A DNA stretch of 64,000 nt from Paenibacillus_AB hodogayensis (GTDB taxonomy: Bacteria; Bacillota; Bacilli; Paenibacillales; NBRC-103111), in assembly GCF_039536325.1 (NCBI RefSeq), contig NZ_BAAAYO010000005.1, positions 124,001 through 188,000 of the forward strand. Reading direction: 5' to 3'. Made by a program: the position numbers and the translations under genes. The notes under the pieces are model-generated. The model did not search any database and was not told the DNA's origin. It saw only the letters and a list, made by a program, of their open reading frames with translations. This document shows, in pieces, positions 54,030-63,306 of this stretch (position 1 is the first letter of the stretch; each line of letters opens with the position of its first letter).

Positions 54030-54569
54030 ATGACGCTAAGTTTGGAATGGAACGACGAACAAGACGCCTTGGAGATCGGCGAACCGCTTATTTCGCTGCT
54101 GGACGGGCTGCTGAAGCTGGCAGCGGAAGCGGAAGACATCGACCATGGGGAAGTCGTACTGAGCTTTGTCGACGACGAAGCGATCCGGCAGCTGAACCGG
54201 GAATACCGCAACATCGATAAAGCGACCGACGTGCTTTCTTTTTCGATGCTGGAAAGCGGCGAAGGGGAGCCCGAGATCGTTTACGAGGACGGCGGAGAGG
54301 AAGACGGCGAAGAAGCCGAGGGCTCCGACGAGGAGTGGGACGAGGAAGTGGAGGAGTATCCGGAGCCGCTTGGCGATATCGTCATTTCCGTTGAGCGGGC
54401 GATCGAGCAGGCAGCCGAATACGGCCATTCGGTCGAGCGCGAGATCGGCTTCCTGTTCGTCCATGGCTTCCTTCACCTGATCGGTTACGATCATGGAGAC
54501 GAGGAAGCGGAGCGGGTCATGTTCGCCAAGCAGGAGGCAGTGCTGGATAAGGCGGGACTGCGGCGGTGA
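54030..54569 (+). CDS. ybeY: rRNA maturation endoribonuclease YbeY, with an acidic insertion
   Basis: A 179-residue metalloprotein acting in 16S rRNA 3'-end maturation and 70S quality control. The zinc site HGFLHLIGYDH uses His145, His149 and His155. NREYRNIDKATDVLSFSM is the conserved core. Between residues about 76 and 112 an insertion of some 30 residues, nearly all Glu, Asp and Gly, separates FSML from LGDIVIS; in typical YbeY these are closely linked, so this copy is longer than usual. The end overlaps dgkA by four bases (GTGA). Confidence 0.93.
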   Translation: MTLSLEWNDEQDALEIGEPLISLLDGLLKLAAEAEDIDHGEVVLSFVDDEAIRQLNREYRNIDKATDVLSFSMLESGEGEPEIVYEDGGEEDGEEAEGSDEEWDEEVEEYPEPLGDIVISVERAIEQAAEYGHSVEREIGFLFVHGFLHLIGYDHGDEEAERVMFAKQEAVLDKAGLRR

Positions 54570-55267
54570 GAGACGTCAACAAGTTCCGCCGGAGCTTCCG
54601 GTACGCGTACGAAGGGCTGAAATACGCTTTGTCGACGCAGCAAAACATGCAGTTTCACTTTCTGGTCGCTTTTATCGTACTCATCTTGGCCCTTTGGCTG
54701 AAACTGCCCAAAACGGAAATTTTATTCGTACTCTTATCCGTAACCCTTGTTATCGTCTGCGAGCTGATCAACACCGCCGTGGAGAAGGCGGTCGATCTGG
54801 CCATGCCCGAACGGCATCCGCTGGCGAAAATCGCCAAAGACGTAGCTGCGGCCGCCGTTCTCGTATCGGCGGTTTTTGCCGCTATTGTAGGCATGGTCGT
54901 CTTCTATGAACCGATCGAGCGGCTGATCCGCCAAGCGGGCACAACCGAAAGCGTGCTCACGCCGGGGCTGATCTGGACGCTGGTCGCTCTCGTCGCCTTG
55001 ACGGTCATCGTCGCCCAGACGCGCTTCTCGGAGCGCCGCCATCTGCTGCGTCCGAGCCTGCTGACTGCCGTTTCTTTCGCGCTCTCGACCTGGATCGCAC
55101 TGCTCAGCGGCAAAGCGCTTATCGCGCTGCTGGGCTACGGCTTGTCGATCCAACTGACGTTCGTCCTGTTCGACAAGCGCGGCCGCCGTTTGCCGGCGCT
55201 GGCCGTCGGGGCGTTCATCGGAGCGGCTATGACGGTGCTCGCCTATTACTTGATTTGGCTGCTGTAA
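54566..55267 (+). CDS. dgkA: Diacylglycerol/undecaprenol kinase with a C-terminal degenerate PAP2-like domain
   Basis: A 233-residue membrane protein. Residues 1-115 are a complete DgkA: ALSTQQNMQFHFLVAFIVLI, the catalytic CELINTAVEKAVD and HPLAKIAKDVAAAAVL, making it an undecaprenol kinase of lipid carrier recycling. Residues 135-233 add about four helices. They resemble the PAP2 phosphatase domain of DgkA-PAP2 fusions, but where PAP2 has PSGH this has PSLL (163-166), and the later His-containing motif is missing. The extra domain is therefore probably inactive. The start is GTG overlapping the ybeY stop. Confidence 0.88.
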   Translation: MRDVNKFRRSFRYAYEGLKYALSTQQNMQFHFLVAFIVLILALWLKLPKTEILFVLLSVTLVIVCELINTAVEKAVDLAMPERHPLAKIAKDVAAAAVLVSAVFAAIVGMVVFYEPIERLIRQAGTTESVLTPGLIWTLVALVALTVIVAQTRFSERRHLLRPSLLTAVSFALSTWIALLSGKALIALLGYGLSIQLTFVLFDKRGRRLPALAVGAFIGAAMTVLAYYLIWLL

Positions 55268-55329
55268 AATGACAAACGCAACGAAGACCTTTTAAGTGTG
55301 ATTTACGGGGAAGGAGAGTCGGGAATACT

Positions 55330-55764
55330 ATGAGCATGCAGCATGGTACGGACAAAGACGAGCTTGTACGTCACGCCCTGGCGGCAAGAGAGCGGGCCTA
55401 CGCCCCGTATTCCGGCTTCCGCGTCGGGAGCGCGCTGCTTGACGGGCAAGGAAACGTCCATTACGGCTGCAATGTGGAAAATGCCGCCTATGGTCCGACG
55501 AACTGCGCCGAACGGACCGCGCTGTTCCGGGCGGTGGCGGACGGGCATCAGCCGGGAAGCTTCCAGGCGATTGCCGTAGTCGGGGACACGAAAGGTCCTA
55601 TCGCCCCTTGCGGCGTATGCCGGCAAGTGCTGCTCGAGCTTTGCGTACCCGATATGCCGGTATACATGGCGAACCTGAAAGGCGACATCGCCGAGACAAC
55701 CGTAGCCCAACTGCTTCCCGGCTCCTTCGGGCCTGCCGATCTGGACCGTTCCGGCCGCGGGTAA
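55330..55764 (+). CDS. cdd: Cytidine deaminase
   Basis: A 144-residue zinc enzyme turning cytidine and deoxycytidine into uridine forms in pyrimidine salvage. Substrate loop YSGFRVGSALL, zinc site NCAERTALF with catalytic Glu, and PCGVCRQVL with the other cysteines are intact. ATG 55330 lies behind GGAAGGAG. Order dgkA-cdd-era equals Bacillus. Length slightly above the usual 130-137 from a C-terminal tail. Confidence 0.95.
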   Translation: MSMQHGTDKDELVRHALAARERAYAPYSGFRVGSALLDGQGNVHYGCNVENAAYGPTNCAERTALFRAVADGHQPGSFQAIAVVGDTKGPIAPCGVCRQVLLELCVPDMPVYMANLKGDIAETTVAQLLPGSFGPADLDRSGRG

Positions 55765-55816
55765 CCGCACTTTTTAGTTCTTACAAAGACAAGACCATAC
55801 AGTGGAGGATAACCTT

Positions 55817-56710
55817 TTGACCAAACATCATTCAGGCTTTGTCGCCCTAATCGGACGACCGAACGTCGGCAAGTCTACGCTGCTCAACCAAGTGATCGGC
55901 CAGAAAATCGCCATCATGTCGGACAAGCCGCAGACGACCCGCAATAAAATTCAAGGCGTCTATACGACGAACGATATGCAGATCGTATTCCTGGACACGC
56001 CCGGCATCCACAAACCGAAGTCGAAGCTCGGCAGCTTTATGATGAAGGTGGCGGAAAATACGTTCCACGAGGTGGACGCGATTTTGCTGTTGGTGGACGT
56101 GGCCGAGGGAATCGGCGGGGGGGACCGCTATATTATCGAGCGGCTGCGCGACGTGAAAACTCCGGTGCTGCTCGTGCTCAATAAGATCGACCAGGTGCAC
56201 CCGGAAGCGCTGCTGCCGATCATCGCGGCGTACAAAGATTTGTATCCTTTCGCGGAAATCGTGCCGATCTCGGCGCTGCAGGGCAATAACGTGAACACGC
56301 TGCTTAAGCAGGTGGGCAACTATTTGCCGGAAGGCCCGCAATATTATCCGGCGGACCAAGTCACCGACTACCCCGAGCAGTTCATTTGCGCCGAGCTGAT
56401 CCGCGAGAAAATCTTGCACCTGACCCGCGAAGAAATTCCCCACTCCATCGCCGTCGCCATCGAGAGTATGAAGGTCGAGGAAAGCGGCCTCGTTCAGATC
56501 GGGGCGGTCATTTACGTGGAGCGCGATTCGCAGAAAGGCATCGTTATCGGCAAGCAGGGCGCGCTGCTTAAGGAGATCGGCCAGAAGGCAAGGCGCGATA
56601 TCGAGGCACTGCTCGGCTCGAAAATTTTTCTCGAGCTGTGGGTTAAGGTAAAGAAGGACTGGCGTAATCGCGAGCATGTGCTGAAGGACCTGGGGTTCCG
56701 GCACGACTGA
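55817..56710 (+). CDS. era: GTPase Era
   Basis: A 297-residue GTPase that assists 30S assembly by binding 16S rRNA near its 3' end. G1 is GRPNVGKST, G3 DTPGIH, G4 NKID; the C-terminal KH domain carries GIVIGKQGALLKEIG. The start is TTG 55817, eight bases after GGAGG; a GTG five codons upstream overlaps the ribosome site and is rejected. It works with ybeY products upstream in ribosome maturation. Confidence 0.96.
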   Translation: MTKHHSGFVALIGRPNVGKSTLLNQVIGQKIAIMSDKPQTTRNKIQGVYTTNDMQIVFLDTPGIHKPKSKLGSFMMKVAENTFHEVDAILLLVDVAEGIGGGDRYIIERLRDVKTPVLLVLNKIDQVHPEALLPIIAAYKDLYPFAEIVPISALQGNNVNTLLKQVGNYLPEGPQYYPADQVTDYPEQFICAELIREKILHLTREEIPHSIAVAIESMKVEESGLVQIGAVIYVERDSQKGIVIGKQGALLKEIGQKARRDIEALLGSKIFLELWVKVKKDWRNREHVLKDLGFRHD

Positions 56711-56808
56711 CGCCCGCCATTTTTTTCATCGGATACCCGAAGCCGCGTTCGTCCATCCTAGGGAATAGATCGAATCGAAATATTTCCTCTCTGAAAGGAT
56801 GAACCGCA

Positions 56809-56952
56809 ATGCGCGACTTTTCGTGGAAGTATTTTACGATGACAGGCGATGTGGAATCGTACTTGCTTTATAAAGAAATCGACCATCAGGATATCGTAGA
56901 GCCCGAGGAGCAGGAAGACTTGATCCCCGACGATATGGAGCTGTCCCTCTAG
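56809..56952 (+). CDS. yqzL: YqzL family small protein
   Basis: A 47-residue protein read directly from the sequence: MRDFSWKYFTMTGDVESYLL and a Glu/Asp-rich tail ending MELSL. It matches the YqzL family by sequence and by place between era and recO, as in B. subtilis. GAAAGGATG lies nine bases before the ATG. Function unknown. Its shortness makes it easy to miss in automatic calls. Confidence 0.85.
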   Translation: MRDFSWKYFTMTGDVESYLLYKEIDHQDIVEPEEQEDLIPDDMELSL

Positions 56953-57064
56953 AGAAAGAGCTCCTGCGTATCCGGAAGCCCCGGGCTCTTGCGGACATGG
57001 CCGGCGAATCGAGCCAAAGCGGTTCGCCGCCGGTCCGATTCGTCACAGGAAGAAGGGAATTGGC

Positions 57065-57814
57065 GTGCTGATCCGGTTCGAAGGCATCGTCATCCGTACG
57101 TTCGATTACGGAGAGGGCGATAAAATATGCTCCGTCTTCTCCAAAGAGCTGGGCAAAATAAGCATGATGGCCCGCGGCGCCAAGAAGCTGAAAAGCCGTC
57201 ACGCCGCCGTCGCGCAGCTGTTCACCCACGGCGAATTTACCTGCTTCAAGGCCGGATCCATGGGCACGTTGAACAACGGAGAGCTGTTGAATCCGTTCAC
57301 GGGCATCAAGGAAGATATACATAAAACGGCATACGCTTCATATTTGATGGAGCTGACCGACAAGACGGTAGGAGAAAACGAGCCGAACGGACCTTTGTTC
57401 GAACAGTTGAAAGCGGCTTTAACGGCGATCGACGAGGGCAAGGACCCGAAAATCGTAGTCAATATTTATGAAATGCTCATGCTCTCCCTCGCGGGATATA
57501 TGCCTATGCTGAACGAATGCGTTTCTTGCGGGGCCAAGCCCGAATCCGGCTGGGCGCTAAGCGTATCGCTCGGCGGAACCGTTTGCGCGGCCTGCCGCCA
57601 CCTCGACCCGGCGGCGATAGTCCTATCCGACGGTACGCTGAAGCTGATGCGGCTTTTTTTGCATATGGACATACGGCGGCTCGGCCGGATCGAAGTGAAG
57701 GAAGCGACGAAGAAACAGCTGGACCAATGCATTCGCCGTTTTCTTGACGCACACGTGGACGTGAAGTGGAAGGCGCGCGGCTTTATCGACCAGATGGAGA
57801 AGTATGGCCTATAA
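57065..57814 (+). CDS. recO: DNA repair protein RecO
   Basis: A 249-residue recombination mediator that helps load RecA at gaps with RecR. The N-terminal OB-fold starts FEGIVIRTFDYGEGDKI; the zinc-finger cysteines appear in ECVSCGAK and CAACRHLD. The start is GTG 57065 behind GAAGGG. In B. subtilis glyQ, glyS and ccpN follow recO; here ppsR follows directly. Confidence 0.95.
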   Translation: MLIRFEGIVIRTFDYGEGDKICSVFSKELGKISMMARGAKKLKSRHAAVAQLFTHGEFTCFKAGSMGTLNNGELLNPFTGIKEDIHKTAYASYLMELTDKTVGENEPNGPLFEQLKAALTAIDEGKDPKIVVNIYEMLMLSLAGYMPMLNECVSCGAKPESGWALSVSLGGTVCAACRHLDPAAIVLSDGTLKLMRLFLHMDIRRLGRIEVKEATKKQLDQCIRRFLDAHVDVKWKARGFIDQMEKYGL

Positions 57815-57865
57815 ACGGCTACCCGTTTGCTACAGCGGGATTTTTGGTATGGCGGTGATCATTAA

Positions 57866-58690
57866 ATGTTGAACCGAATCGATAAAATCATTCCCAAGCC
57901 GATCGTCTACGTCGTGTCGGACTCGGCCGGCGATACGGCGGAATCGGTCCTGAAGGCGGCGGCCATCCAGTTTCATCCGAACATTGTGGAAATTCGCCGC
58001 GCTCCTTATGTCAACGGCCGGGAGGGCGTCGAACTGATCGTGAACGAAGCGGCCAAATCGCAGGCGATCGTCCTCTTTACGCTGGTCGTTCCCGAGCTGC
58101 GCGACTATTTGATCGCCCAAGCGCGCAAGCGCAAAGTCATCTCGATCGATCTGCTCGGACCGATCATCTCGACGCTGGAGAAGGCGTTCAATCGCGAGCC
58201 GCTTCATCAGCCCGGACTCATTCATCAGCTGGACGAAGATTATTTCAAAAAGGTGGAAGCGGTCGAATTCGCCGTCAAATACGACGATGGCCGCGACGCG
58301 ACCGGCGTTCTGCTCGCCGATATCGTACTGGTGGGCGTCTCCCGGACATCGAAGACGCCGCTCTCGATGTATTTGGCTCACCGCATGCTCAAGGTGGCGA
58401 ACGTGCCGCTCGTTCCCGAGCTGCAGCCCCCCGATCAACTGTTTACGGTATCGCCGGATAAAGTGATCGGTTTGGTCATCGACCCGGACAAGCTGAACAT
58501 GATCCGCAAGGAACGGTTAAAGAGCTTGGGGCTCGCCGACAGCGCCCTGTACGCCCAGATGGAACGCATTCAAAAGGAGCTGGAGCATGCCCGCAAGGTC
58601 ATGTCGCGGGTCGGCTGCAAAGTGATCGATGTATCCAACAAAGCCGTCGAGGAAACGGCCGGACTTATTCTGAATATGTTACGAAGGTAA
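57866..58690 (+). CDS. ppsR: Pyruvate, phosphate dikinase/PEP synthase regulatory protein
   Basis: A 274-residue DUF299 bifunctional kinase and pyrophosphorylase (B. subtilis YqfL) that switches pyruvate phosphate dikinase or PEP synthase off with ADP and on with phosphate. Text: VYVVSDSAGDTAESVLKAA at the start, the P-loop-like GVSRTSKTPLSMYLA near residue 155 and RSLG-like end. The ribosome site is weak (GGTGAT). In B. subtilis the ccpN regulator gene lies just before it; that gene is missing here. Confidence 0.9.
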   Translation: MLNRIDKIIPKPIVYVVSDSAGDTAESVLKAAAIQFHPNIVEIRRAPYVNGREGVELIVNEAAKSQAIVLFTLVVPELRDYLIAQARKRKVISIDLLGPIISTLEKAFNREPLHQPGLIHQLDEDYFKKVEAVEFAVKYDDGRDATGVLLADIVLVGVSRTSKTPLSMYLAHRMLKVANVPLVPELQPPDQLFTVSPDKVIGLVIDPDKLNMIRKERLKSLGLADSALYAQMERIQKELEHARKVMSRVGCKVIDVSNKAVEETAGLILNMLRR

Positions 58691-58825
58691 GTAAAGTCGA
58701 GGCGTCGCTTTGTGAGGGCGTCTTTTTTCATGACGGTCAAACATTGTGCATCGTGAAAAATGGAAAGCAGGATTTTTTATTTTTTCATCGTATATAATAT
58801 AACGGAACAAAACAAAAGGAAATTG

Positions 58826-59296
58826 GTGGTAATCATCGGGGTAAACATTATCGTCGACGCGGACGCATGTCCGGTCAAAACCGAAATAGCGGAAACAGCC
58901 ATCCAATTCGGCGTAGCTGTCGTTATGGTCGCTTCTCACGATCATCGGCTGGAGCCGCGGGAAGGCGTAACGATCGTGCAGGTGGACCGGTCCGATCAAT
59001 CCGTCGATCTGTACATCGCAAACCGCCTCTCTCCGGGAGACATCCTTGTTACGCAGGATTTCGGTTTGGCGACGATCGGCTTGGGGAAGCGGGCGATTGC
59101 CTTATCCAACCGCGGTCAGATTTACACCGACCAGACGATCGATTTTTTGCTGGAAAACCGTCACCAGCGGGCCAGGCAGCGCAGGGCCGGCAAATACGGG
59201 AAAGGCCCGAAGCCTTTTACAGACGCGGATCGCCAGTCCTTTCTACAAACTTTGACAAAAGTTTTAATGCGTTTGCAGGAAAATAGGACGAATTAG
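58826..59296 (+). CDS. yqxD: YaiI/YqxD family protein (DUF188)
   Basis: A 156-residue PIN-like-fold protein of unknown reaction. Family text: IIVDADACPVKTEI, VDLYIANRLSPGDILVTQD, and ALSNRGQIYTDQTID. I use GTG 58826 (AAAAGGA five bases upstream); TTG one codon earlier is the alternative. It lies before dnaG as in B. subtilis. A TATAAT at 58793-58798 may be its own promoter -10, but no good -35 is seen. Confidence 0.88.
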   Translation: MVIIGVNIIVDADACPVKTEIAETAIQFGVAVVMVASHDHRLEPREGVTIVQVDRSDQSVDLYIANRLSPGDILVTQDFGLATIGLGKRAIALSNRGQIYTDQTIDFLLENRHQRARQRRAGKYGKGPKPFTDADRQSFLQTLTKVLMRLQENRTN

Positions 59297-59335
59297 CGAA
59301 TTAGTATTACTGTACTTTTATAGAGGGTGATCAGG

Positions 59336-61177
59336 ATGAGTAGCGGACCGATTCCGGAGCACATCATCGAGGCAGTTCTAAAGCACCACGACATTGCCCA
59401 GGTTATCGGCAAATACGTTCATTTATCCAAGCATGGCCGCAATCTGAAAGGGCTGTGCCCGTTCCATTCGGAGAAATCCCCCTCCTTCAACGTCAATCCG
59501 GAGAAGCAGATTTATAAATGCTTCGGCTGCGGGGTAGGCGGGCATGTCATTCGCTTCATTCAGGAGATCGAAGGCTACTCGTTCGGAGAAGCGGTGAGAC
59601 ACCTGGCGGAAGAAGCGAATATCGCCTATACCTGGGAGCAGCAGACGCCGGAGCAAGCGGAGCGGCAGCAGGAGAAGGAGCAGATCGTCAAGGGCCATGA
59701 ATTCGCCGCCAAATTGTACAGCCATATTCTCAAAAATTCGGCGGAAGGAAAGCCTGCTCTCGATTATTTGCGCTCCAGAGGATTTACCGACTCGTTGATC
59801 GAAGCGTTCCAGATCGGATTTGCGCCGCAACGCCGCGACGTGCTCGCACAATTTCTTGTTCAGCGGCAATTTCCGATGTCTCTTATGGAGAAGGGCGCGC
59901 TTGTCACAGCGAGATCGGAAGGGGATTACGTAGACAAGTTCCGCAACCGCATCATGTTCCCGATCCGCGATGCACGGGGCGCCGTGATTGCATTTGCCGG
60001 GCGGACGCTCGGCACCGAGCAGCCGAAATATTTGAACAGCCCGGAGACGGCGTTGTTCCGCAAAAGCAGGCTGCTGTACAACTATCACGCGGCCAGGGCG
60101 GAGATCAAGCGAACCAATCAGGTCGTCGTGTTCGAGGGTTATGCCGACGTCATTAAAGCTTGGTCGGCAGGCGTTCATAACGGCGTGGCAACGATGGGCA
60201 CCGCGCTCACCGAAGAGCATGCGCTGCTGATCCGCCGTTCGACGGAAAGCGTCGTAATCTGTTATGACGGCGACGATGCGGGCCAAGCGGCCGCATTCAA
60301 AAGTTTGGGATTGTTGGAAAAGGCGGGTCTGGACATCAAAGTAGCGGTGCTGCCGAATCGGCTGGATCCCGACGAATACGTGGAGTCCTTCGGTGCAGAC
60401 CGTTTCCGTAAAGAAATTATCGAGGGAGCGGTGCCGCCGGAAAAATTCAAGCTGCTGCATCTGCGGCGAAATTTCAACCTGCAGGACAACGAAGCGAAGC
60501 TGCGTTACGTCCGTACCGCCATCCGCGAAGTGATTGCCGACATCGAGGCTCCGACCGGTCGCGAGCACTATTTGAAAGAGCTGGCCTCCGAATTCAGCGC
60601 CATTACTTCCTTCGAATCGATGAAGCAGGAAACGAACGAAACGCGCGGCGAACGGCAGCAAAAAATGCGCAGCAATGGGGATAATAACGATTTTTCGTGG
60701 AATACTGTAAGGAATGGCGGGACGGGTTCTGCCCCGCTGCCGAAGCTGAAGCCGGCTTACGACAAAGCGGAGCGGCATTTGCTTTATATGATGATGCATG
60801 ACAGAGACATATCGGACCTCGTCCATAAGCGGATGGGGGACGCGTTTAACGATGAAGCTCACGCAGCGTTGGCTGCTTATTTATATGCCTTCTACGCGCA
60901 TGGAAGCGAGCCGGATGCGAGCCGGTACTTGGCTTCGATTCAGGACGACCCGCTGGAGCGGTTGGCCAGCTCGATTCTGATGACCGAGTCCGAGCAGGGC
61001 ATTAACGATCAGGTCATAGAAGACTATTTGCGGCAAATCCACAAGCATCGGCAGCAGGAAGAAATTGAGCGGCTGGTAAAGGAACGGGACGCCACGGAGA
61101 AAGCGGGCGACGTGCTGGGAGCCGCCAAAATCGAACTGGACATACTGGCTTTGACGGGTAAGCTGCAGAAGAGATAA
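59336..61177 (+). CDS. dnaG: DNA primase
   Basis: A 613-residue primase that makes RNA primers for replication. The zinc-binding domain shows LCPFHSEKSPSF and CFGCGVGGH; the TOPRIM core has VVFEGYADVI and VICYDGDDAG; the C-terminal helicase-interacting domain starts near residue 440. ATG 59336, seven bases after GAGGGTG, is preferred over a TTG three codons earlier. It leads the classical dnaG-sigA unit. Confidence 0.96.
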   Translation: MSSGPIPEHIIEAVLKHHDIAQVIGKYVHLSKHGRNLKGLCPFHSEKSPSFNVNPEKQIYKCFGCGVGGHVIRFIQEIEGYSFGEAVRHLAEEANIAYTWEQQTPEQAERQQEKEQIVKGHEFAAKLYSHILKNSAEGKPALDYLRSRGFTDSLIEAFQIGFAPQRRDVLAQFLVQRQFPMSLMEKGALVTARSEGDYVDKFRNRIMFPIRDARGAVIAFAGRTLGTEQPKYLNSPETALFRKSRLLYNYHAARAEIKRTNQVVVFEGYADVIKAWSAGVHNGVATMGTALTEEHALLIRRSTESVVICYDGDDAGQAAAFKSLGLLEKAGLDIKVAVLPNRLDPDEYVESFGADRFRKEIIEGAVPPEKFKLLHLRRNFNLQDNEAKLRYVRTAIREVIADIEAPTGREHYLKELASEFSAITSFESMKQETNETRGERQQKMRSNGDNNDFSWNTVRNGGTGSAPLPKLKPAYDKAERHLLYMMMHDRDISDLVHKRMGDAFNDEAHAALAAYLYAFYAHGSEPDASRYLASIQDDPLERLASSILMTESEQGINDQVIEDYLRQIHKHRQQEEIERLVKERDATEKAGDVLGAAKIELDILALTGKLQKR

Positions 61178-61262
61178 TAACCCTAATCATCAACGTGCGT
61201 TGACGGACGAGGGCGGCGACAGTGGGGAGCCGTTGATTTTTTAGGGAGGAGGGAGCTTGGAT

Positions 61263-62378
61263 ATGGCGAACGATCAACATACCGAACTGGAGACGGAACT
61301 CACGCTGGAGCAGGTCAAGGATCAATTGATCGAGTTGGGGAAGAAGCGTTCTTCTTTGACCTATAAAGATATAATGGAGAAACTGGCTCCGTTCGATCAG
61401 GATCCCGAACAAATGGATGAGTTTTTCGAGCACCTTTCTGAGCTCGGCATCGACGTAAACAACGAAACGGAAGACGACATGCAGATCGGTCAGGAAGACG
61501 AGCATGACGAATTTCATCTGGACGACGATTTGTCGCTGCCTCCCGGCATTAAGATCAACGATCCGGTCAGGATGTATTTGAAGGAAATCGGACGCGTACC
61601 GCTGCTTTCCGCCGACGATGAAGTCGATTTGGCGAAGCGCATCGAGAAAGGCGACGAAGAAGCGAAGAGACGTCTGGCCGAAGCGAACCTCCGACTCGTC
61701 GTCAGCATCGCCAAACGGTATGTAGGACGGGGAATGCTGTTTCTCGACCTCATTCAGGAAGGAAACATGGGCTTGATCAAGGCGGTCGAGAAGTTTGACC
61801 AGTCGAAGGGCTTTAAATTCAGCACGTACGCCACTTGGTGGATTCGACAAGCCATTACCCGAGCGATCGCCGATCAGGCGCGGACGATCCGGATACCCGT
61901 CCACATGGTGGAAACGATCAACAAGCTCGTTCGCGTATCCCGTCAGCTGCTTCAGGAGCTGGGTCGCGAGCCGATGCCGGAAGAGATCGCCAAGGAAATG
62001 GAACTCAGCACGGAAAAAGTGCGGGAAATCATGAAAATCGCCCAGGAGCCGGTTTCATTGGAAACGCCGATCGGGGAAGAGGACGACTCGCATCTCGGCG
62101 ATTTTATCGAGGACCAGGAGGCTCTCGCTCCTGCGGATGCAGCCGCTTACGAGCTGCTCAAGGAACAGCTGGAGGACGTGCTGGATACGTTGACCGAACG
62201 GGAAGAGAACGTTTTGCGTCTCCGCTTCGGACTGGATGACGGACGTACCCGGACGTTGGAAGAAGTGGGCAAAGTGTTCGGGGTTACCCGGGAACGCATC
62301 CGCCAAATTGAGGCCAAGGCGCTTCGCAAGCTGCGCCACCCAAGCCGGAGCAAGCGGCTGAAAGATTTTCTGGAATAG
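61263..62378 (+). CDS. sigA: Housekeeping RNA polymerase sigma factor SigA (RpoD)
   Basis: A 371-residue primary sigma factor. Region 1.2 has DPVRMYLKEIGRVPLLS; region 2 AEANLRLVVSIAKRYVGRGM, GNMGLIKAVEKFD, and the -10 reading helix YATWWIRQAITRAI; region 4.2 EVGKVFGVTRERIRQIEAKA for the -35. ATG 61263 follows GGAGGAGGGAG. The many TTGACA/TATAAT promoters in the window fit recognition by this factor. Confidence 0.98.
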   Translation: MANDQHTELETELTLEQVKDQLIELGKKRSSLTYKDIMEKLAPFDQDPEQMDEFFEHLSELGIDVNNETEDDMQIGQEDEHDEFHLDDDLSLPPGIKINDPVRMYLKEIGRVPLLSADDEVDLAKRIEKGDEEAKRRLAEANLRLVVSIAKRYVGRGMLFLDLIQEGNMGLIKAVEKFDQSKGFKFSTYATWWIRQAITRAIADQARTIRIPVHMVETINKLVRVSRQLLQELGREPMPEEIAKEMELSTEKVREIMKIAQEPVSLETPIGEEDDSHLGDFIEDQEALAPADAAAYELLKEQLEDVLDTLTEREENVLRLRFGLDDGRTRTLEEVGKVFGVTRERIRQIEAKALRKLRHPSRSKRLKDFLE

Positions 62379-62392
62379 AGCTTGTCGCTGGG

Positions 62393-62424
62393 GACCTTCT
62401 GTAACGAACCGCTACAGCAAGGTC
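62393..62424 (+). terminator. Hairpin after sigA, possible weak terminator
   Basis: GACCTT (62393-62398) and TGTA (62400-62403) pair with TACA (62413-62416) and AAGGTC (62419-62424). The T content after it is modest, so termination is uncertain. Confidence 0.4.
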
Positions 62425-62481
62425 TTCCTCCATTTTACCCCGGAACCTATATATACCCGGCTGGAGGTCGTTTGAAACCGG

Positions 62482-63306
62482 ATGGAGCAGGAAAAACGCA
62501 AAATCATTGTGCAGGAAATCGAGCATTGGCGGAGAGGCAAGCTGCTCCCCGAGCATTATTGCGATTTCTTGCTGAACCTGTATGATTTGAATCCGGAAGA
62601 GCGCGATACCCGGGTTCTGGGAGTTTCCAAAAATTCAATTAAAAACAGCGGCTGGCTTAATTGGCTGCTCGGCTTTGGCTTTGCTGCGCTTATCGTCTAT
62701 ATCGCAATTCATTTTAACTCTTTTCCGATTTCAATGCAAATTCTGGCAGTTCTGGTTATAGTCGGCGCTTGCTACGGGGTAGGCTGCTACTACGCTCGAA
62801 AAACGCCGATCATCGGATACTCTTTGGTTGGTGCCGGCTCGATCGCGCTGCTGGGAGCGGGGTTTTATTTGCTGCGGGCTTACGGACTGGACGAGCCGGA
62901 TTTGATGCTTGCCTACGTTGCCTTTTGCAGCTTCGTCTGGATTTTGATCGGCTTATTCGCGAGAATGGGACTGTTTCATTATTGCGGCTGGATCGGATTG
63001 ATTCTCGTCTACGCTTGGTTGCTGCATGAACAAGTGGAGCTGGACTGGGCGGGGGCGCAGATGAGCTGGCTGCCGGTCTGCATCGTCTTCGGCTGGCTCG
63101 GCTGGCTGCTCCATCGCACGAACAAGACAACCGGCGCAGTTCTGCTGTTGGTCAGCTTCACCTTATGGTGGACGCCGGAGGTTTACGCCTGGTACGCTGG
63201 CGGAGTGAGCGGGCAATTGCTGCAGCTGTCTTTTCTGGCCAAGCTGGTGCTGGCCGGCGGCCTGTTATTCGGGTTACGAAAAAAATGGATCGAGTGGGTT
63301 TTCTAA
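62482..63306 (+). CDS. Polytopic membrane protein of unknown function
   Basis: A 274-residue protein. About 50 N-terminal cytoplasmic residues (EIEHWRRGKLLPEHYCDFLL) are followed by seven to eight membrane helices from about 55 to 270. The N-terminal part resembles the DUF2157 pattern, but I cannot confirm it. Ribosome site GGAGG is 14 bases from the ATG, so translation may be weak. It ends one base before the trmK start and is probably coupled to it. In B. subtilis cccA (cytochrome c550) occupies this place. Confidence 0.7.
   Translation: MEQEKRKIIVQEIEHWRRGKLLPEHYCDFLLNLYDLNPEERDTRVLGVSKNSIKNSGWLNWLLGFGFAALIVYIAIHFNSFPISMQILAVLVIVGACYGVGCYYARKTPIIGYSLVGAGSIALLGAGFYLLRAYGLDEPDLMLAYVAFCSFVWILIGLFARMGLFHYCGWIGLILVYAWLLHEQVELDWAGAQMSWLPVCIVFGWLGWLLHRTNKTTGAVLLLVSFTLWWTPEVYAWYAGGVSGQLLQLSFLAKLVLAGGLLFGLRKKWIEWVF

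Noticed and set aside
57001..57040. GC-rich inverted repeat before recO as a terminator
   Set aside because: The stem has no T run and lies directly before the recO ribosome site in an otherwise continuous core operon.
58691..58735. GGCGTC repeats followed by T run after ppsR as a terminator
   Set aside because: The two GGCGTC copies are direct, not inverted, so they cannot pair.
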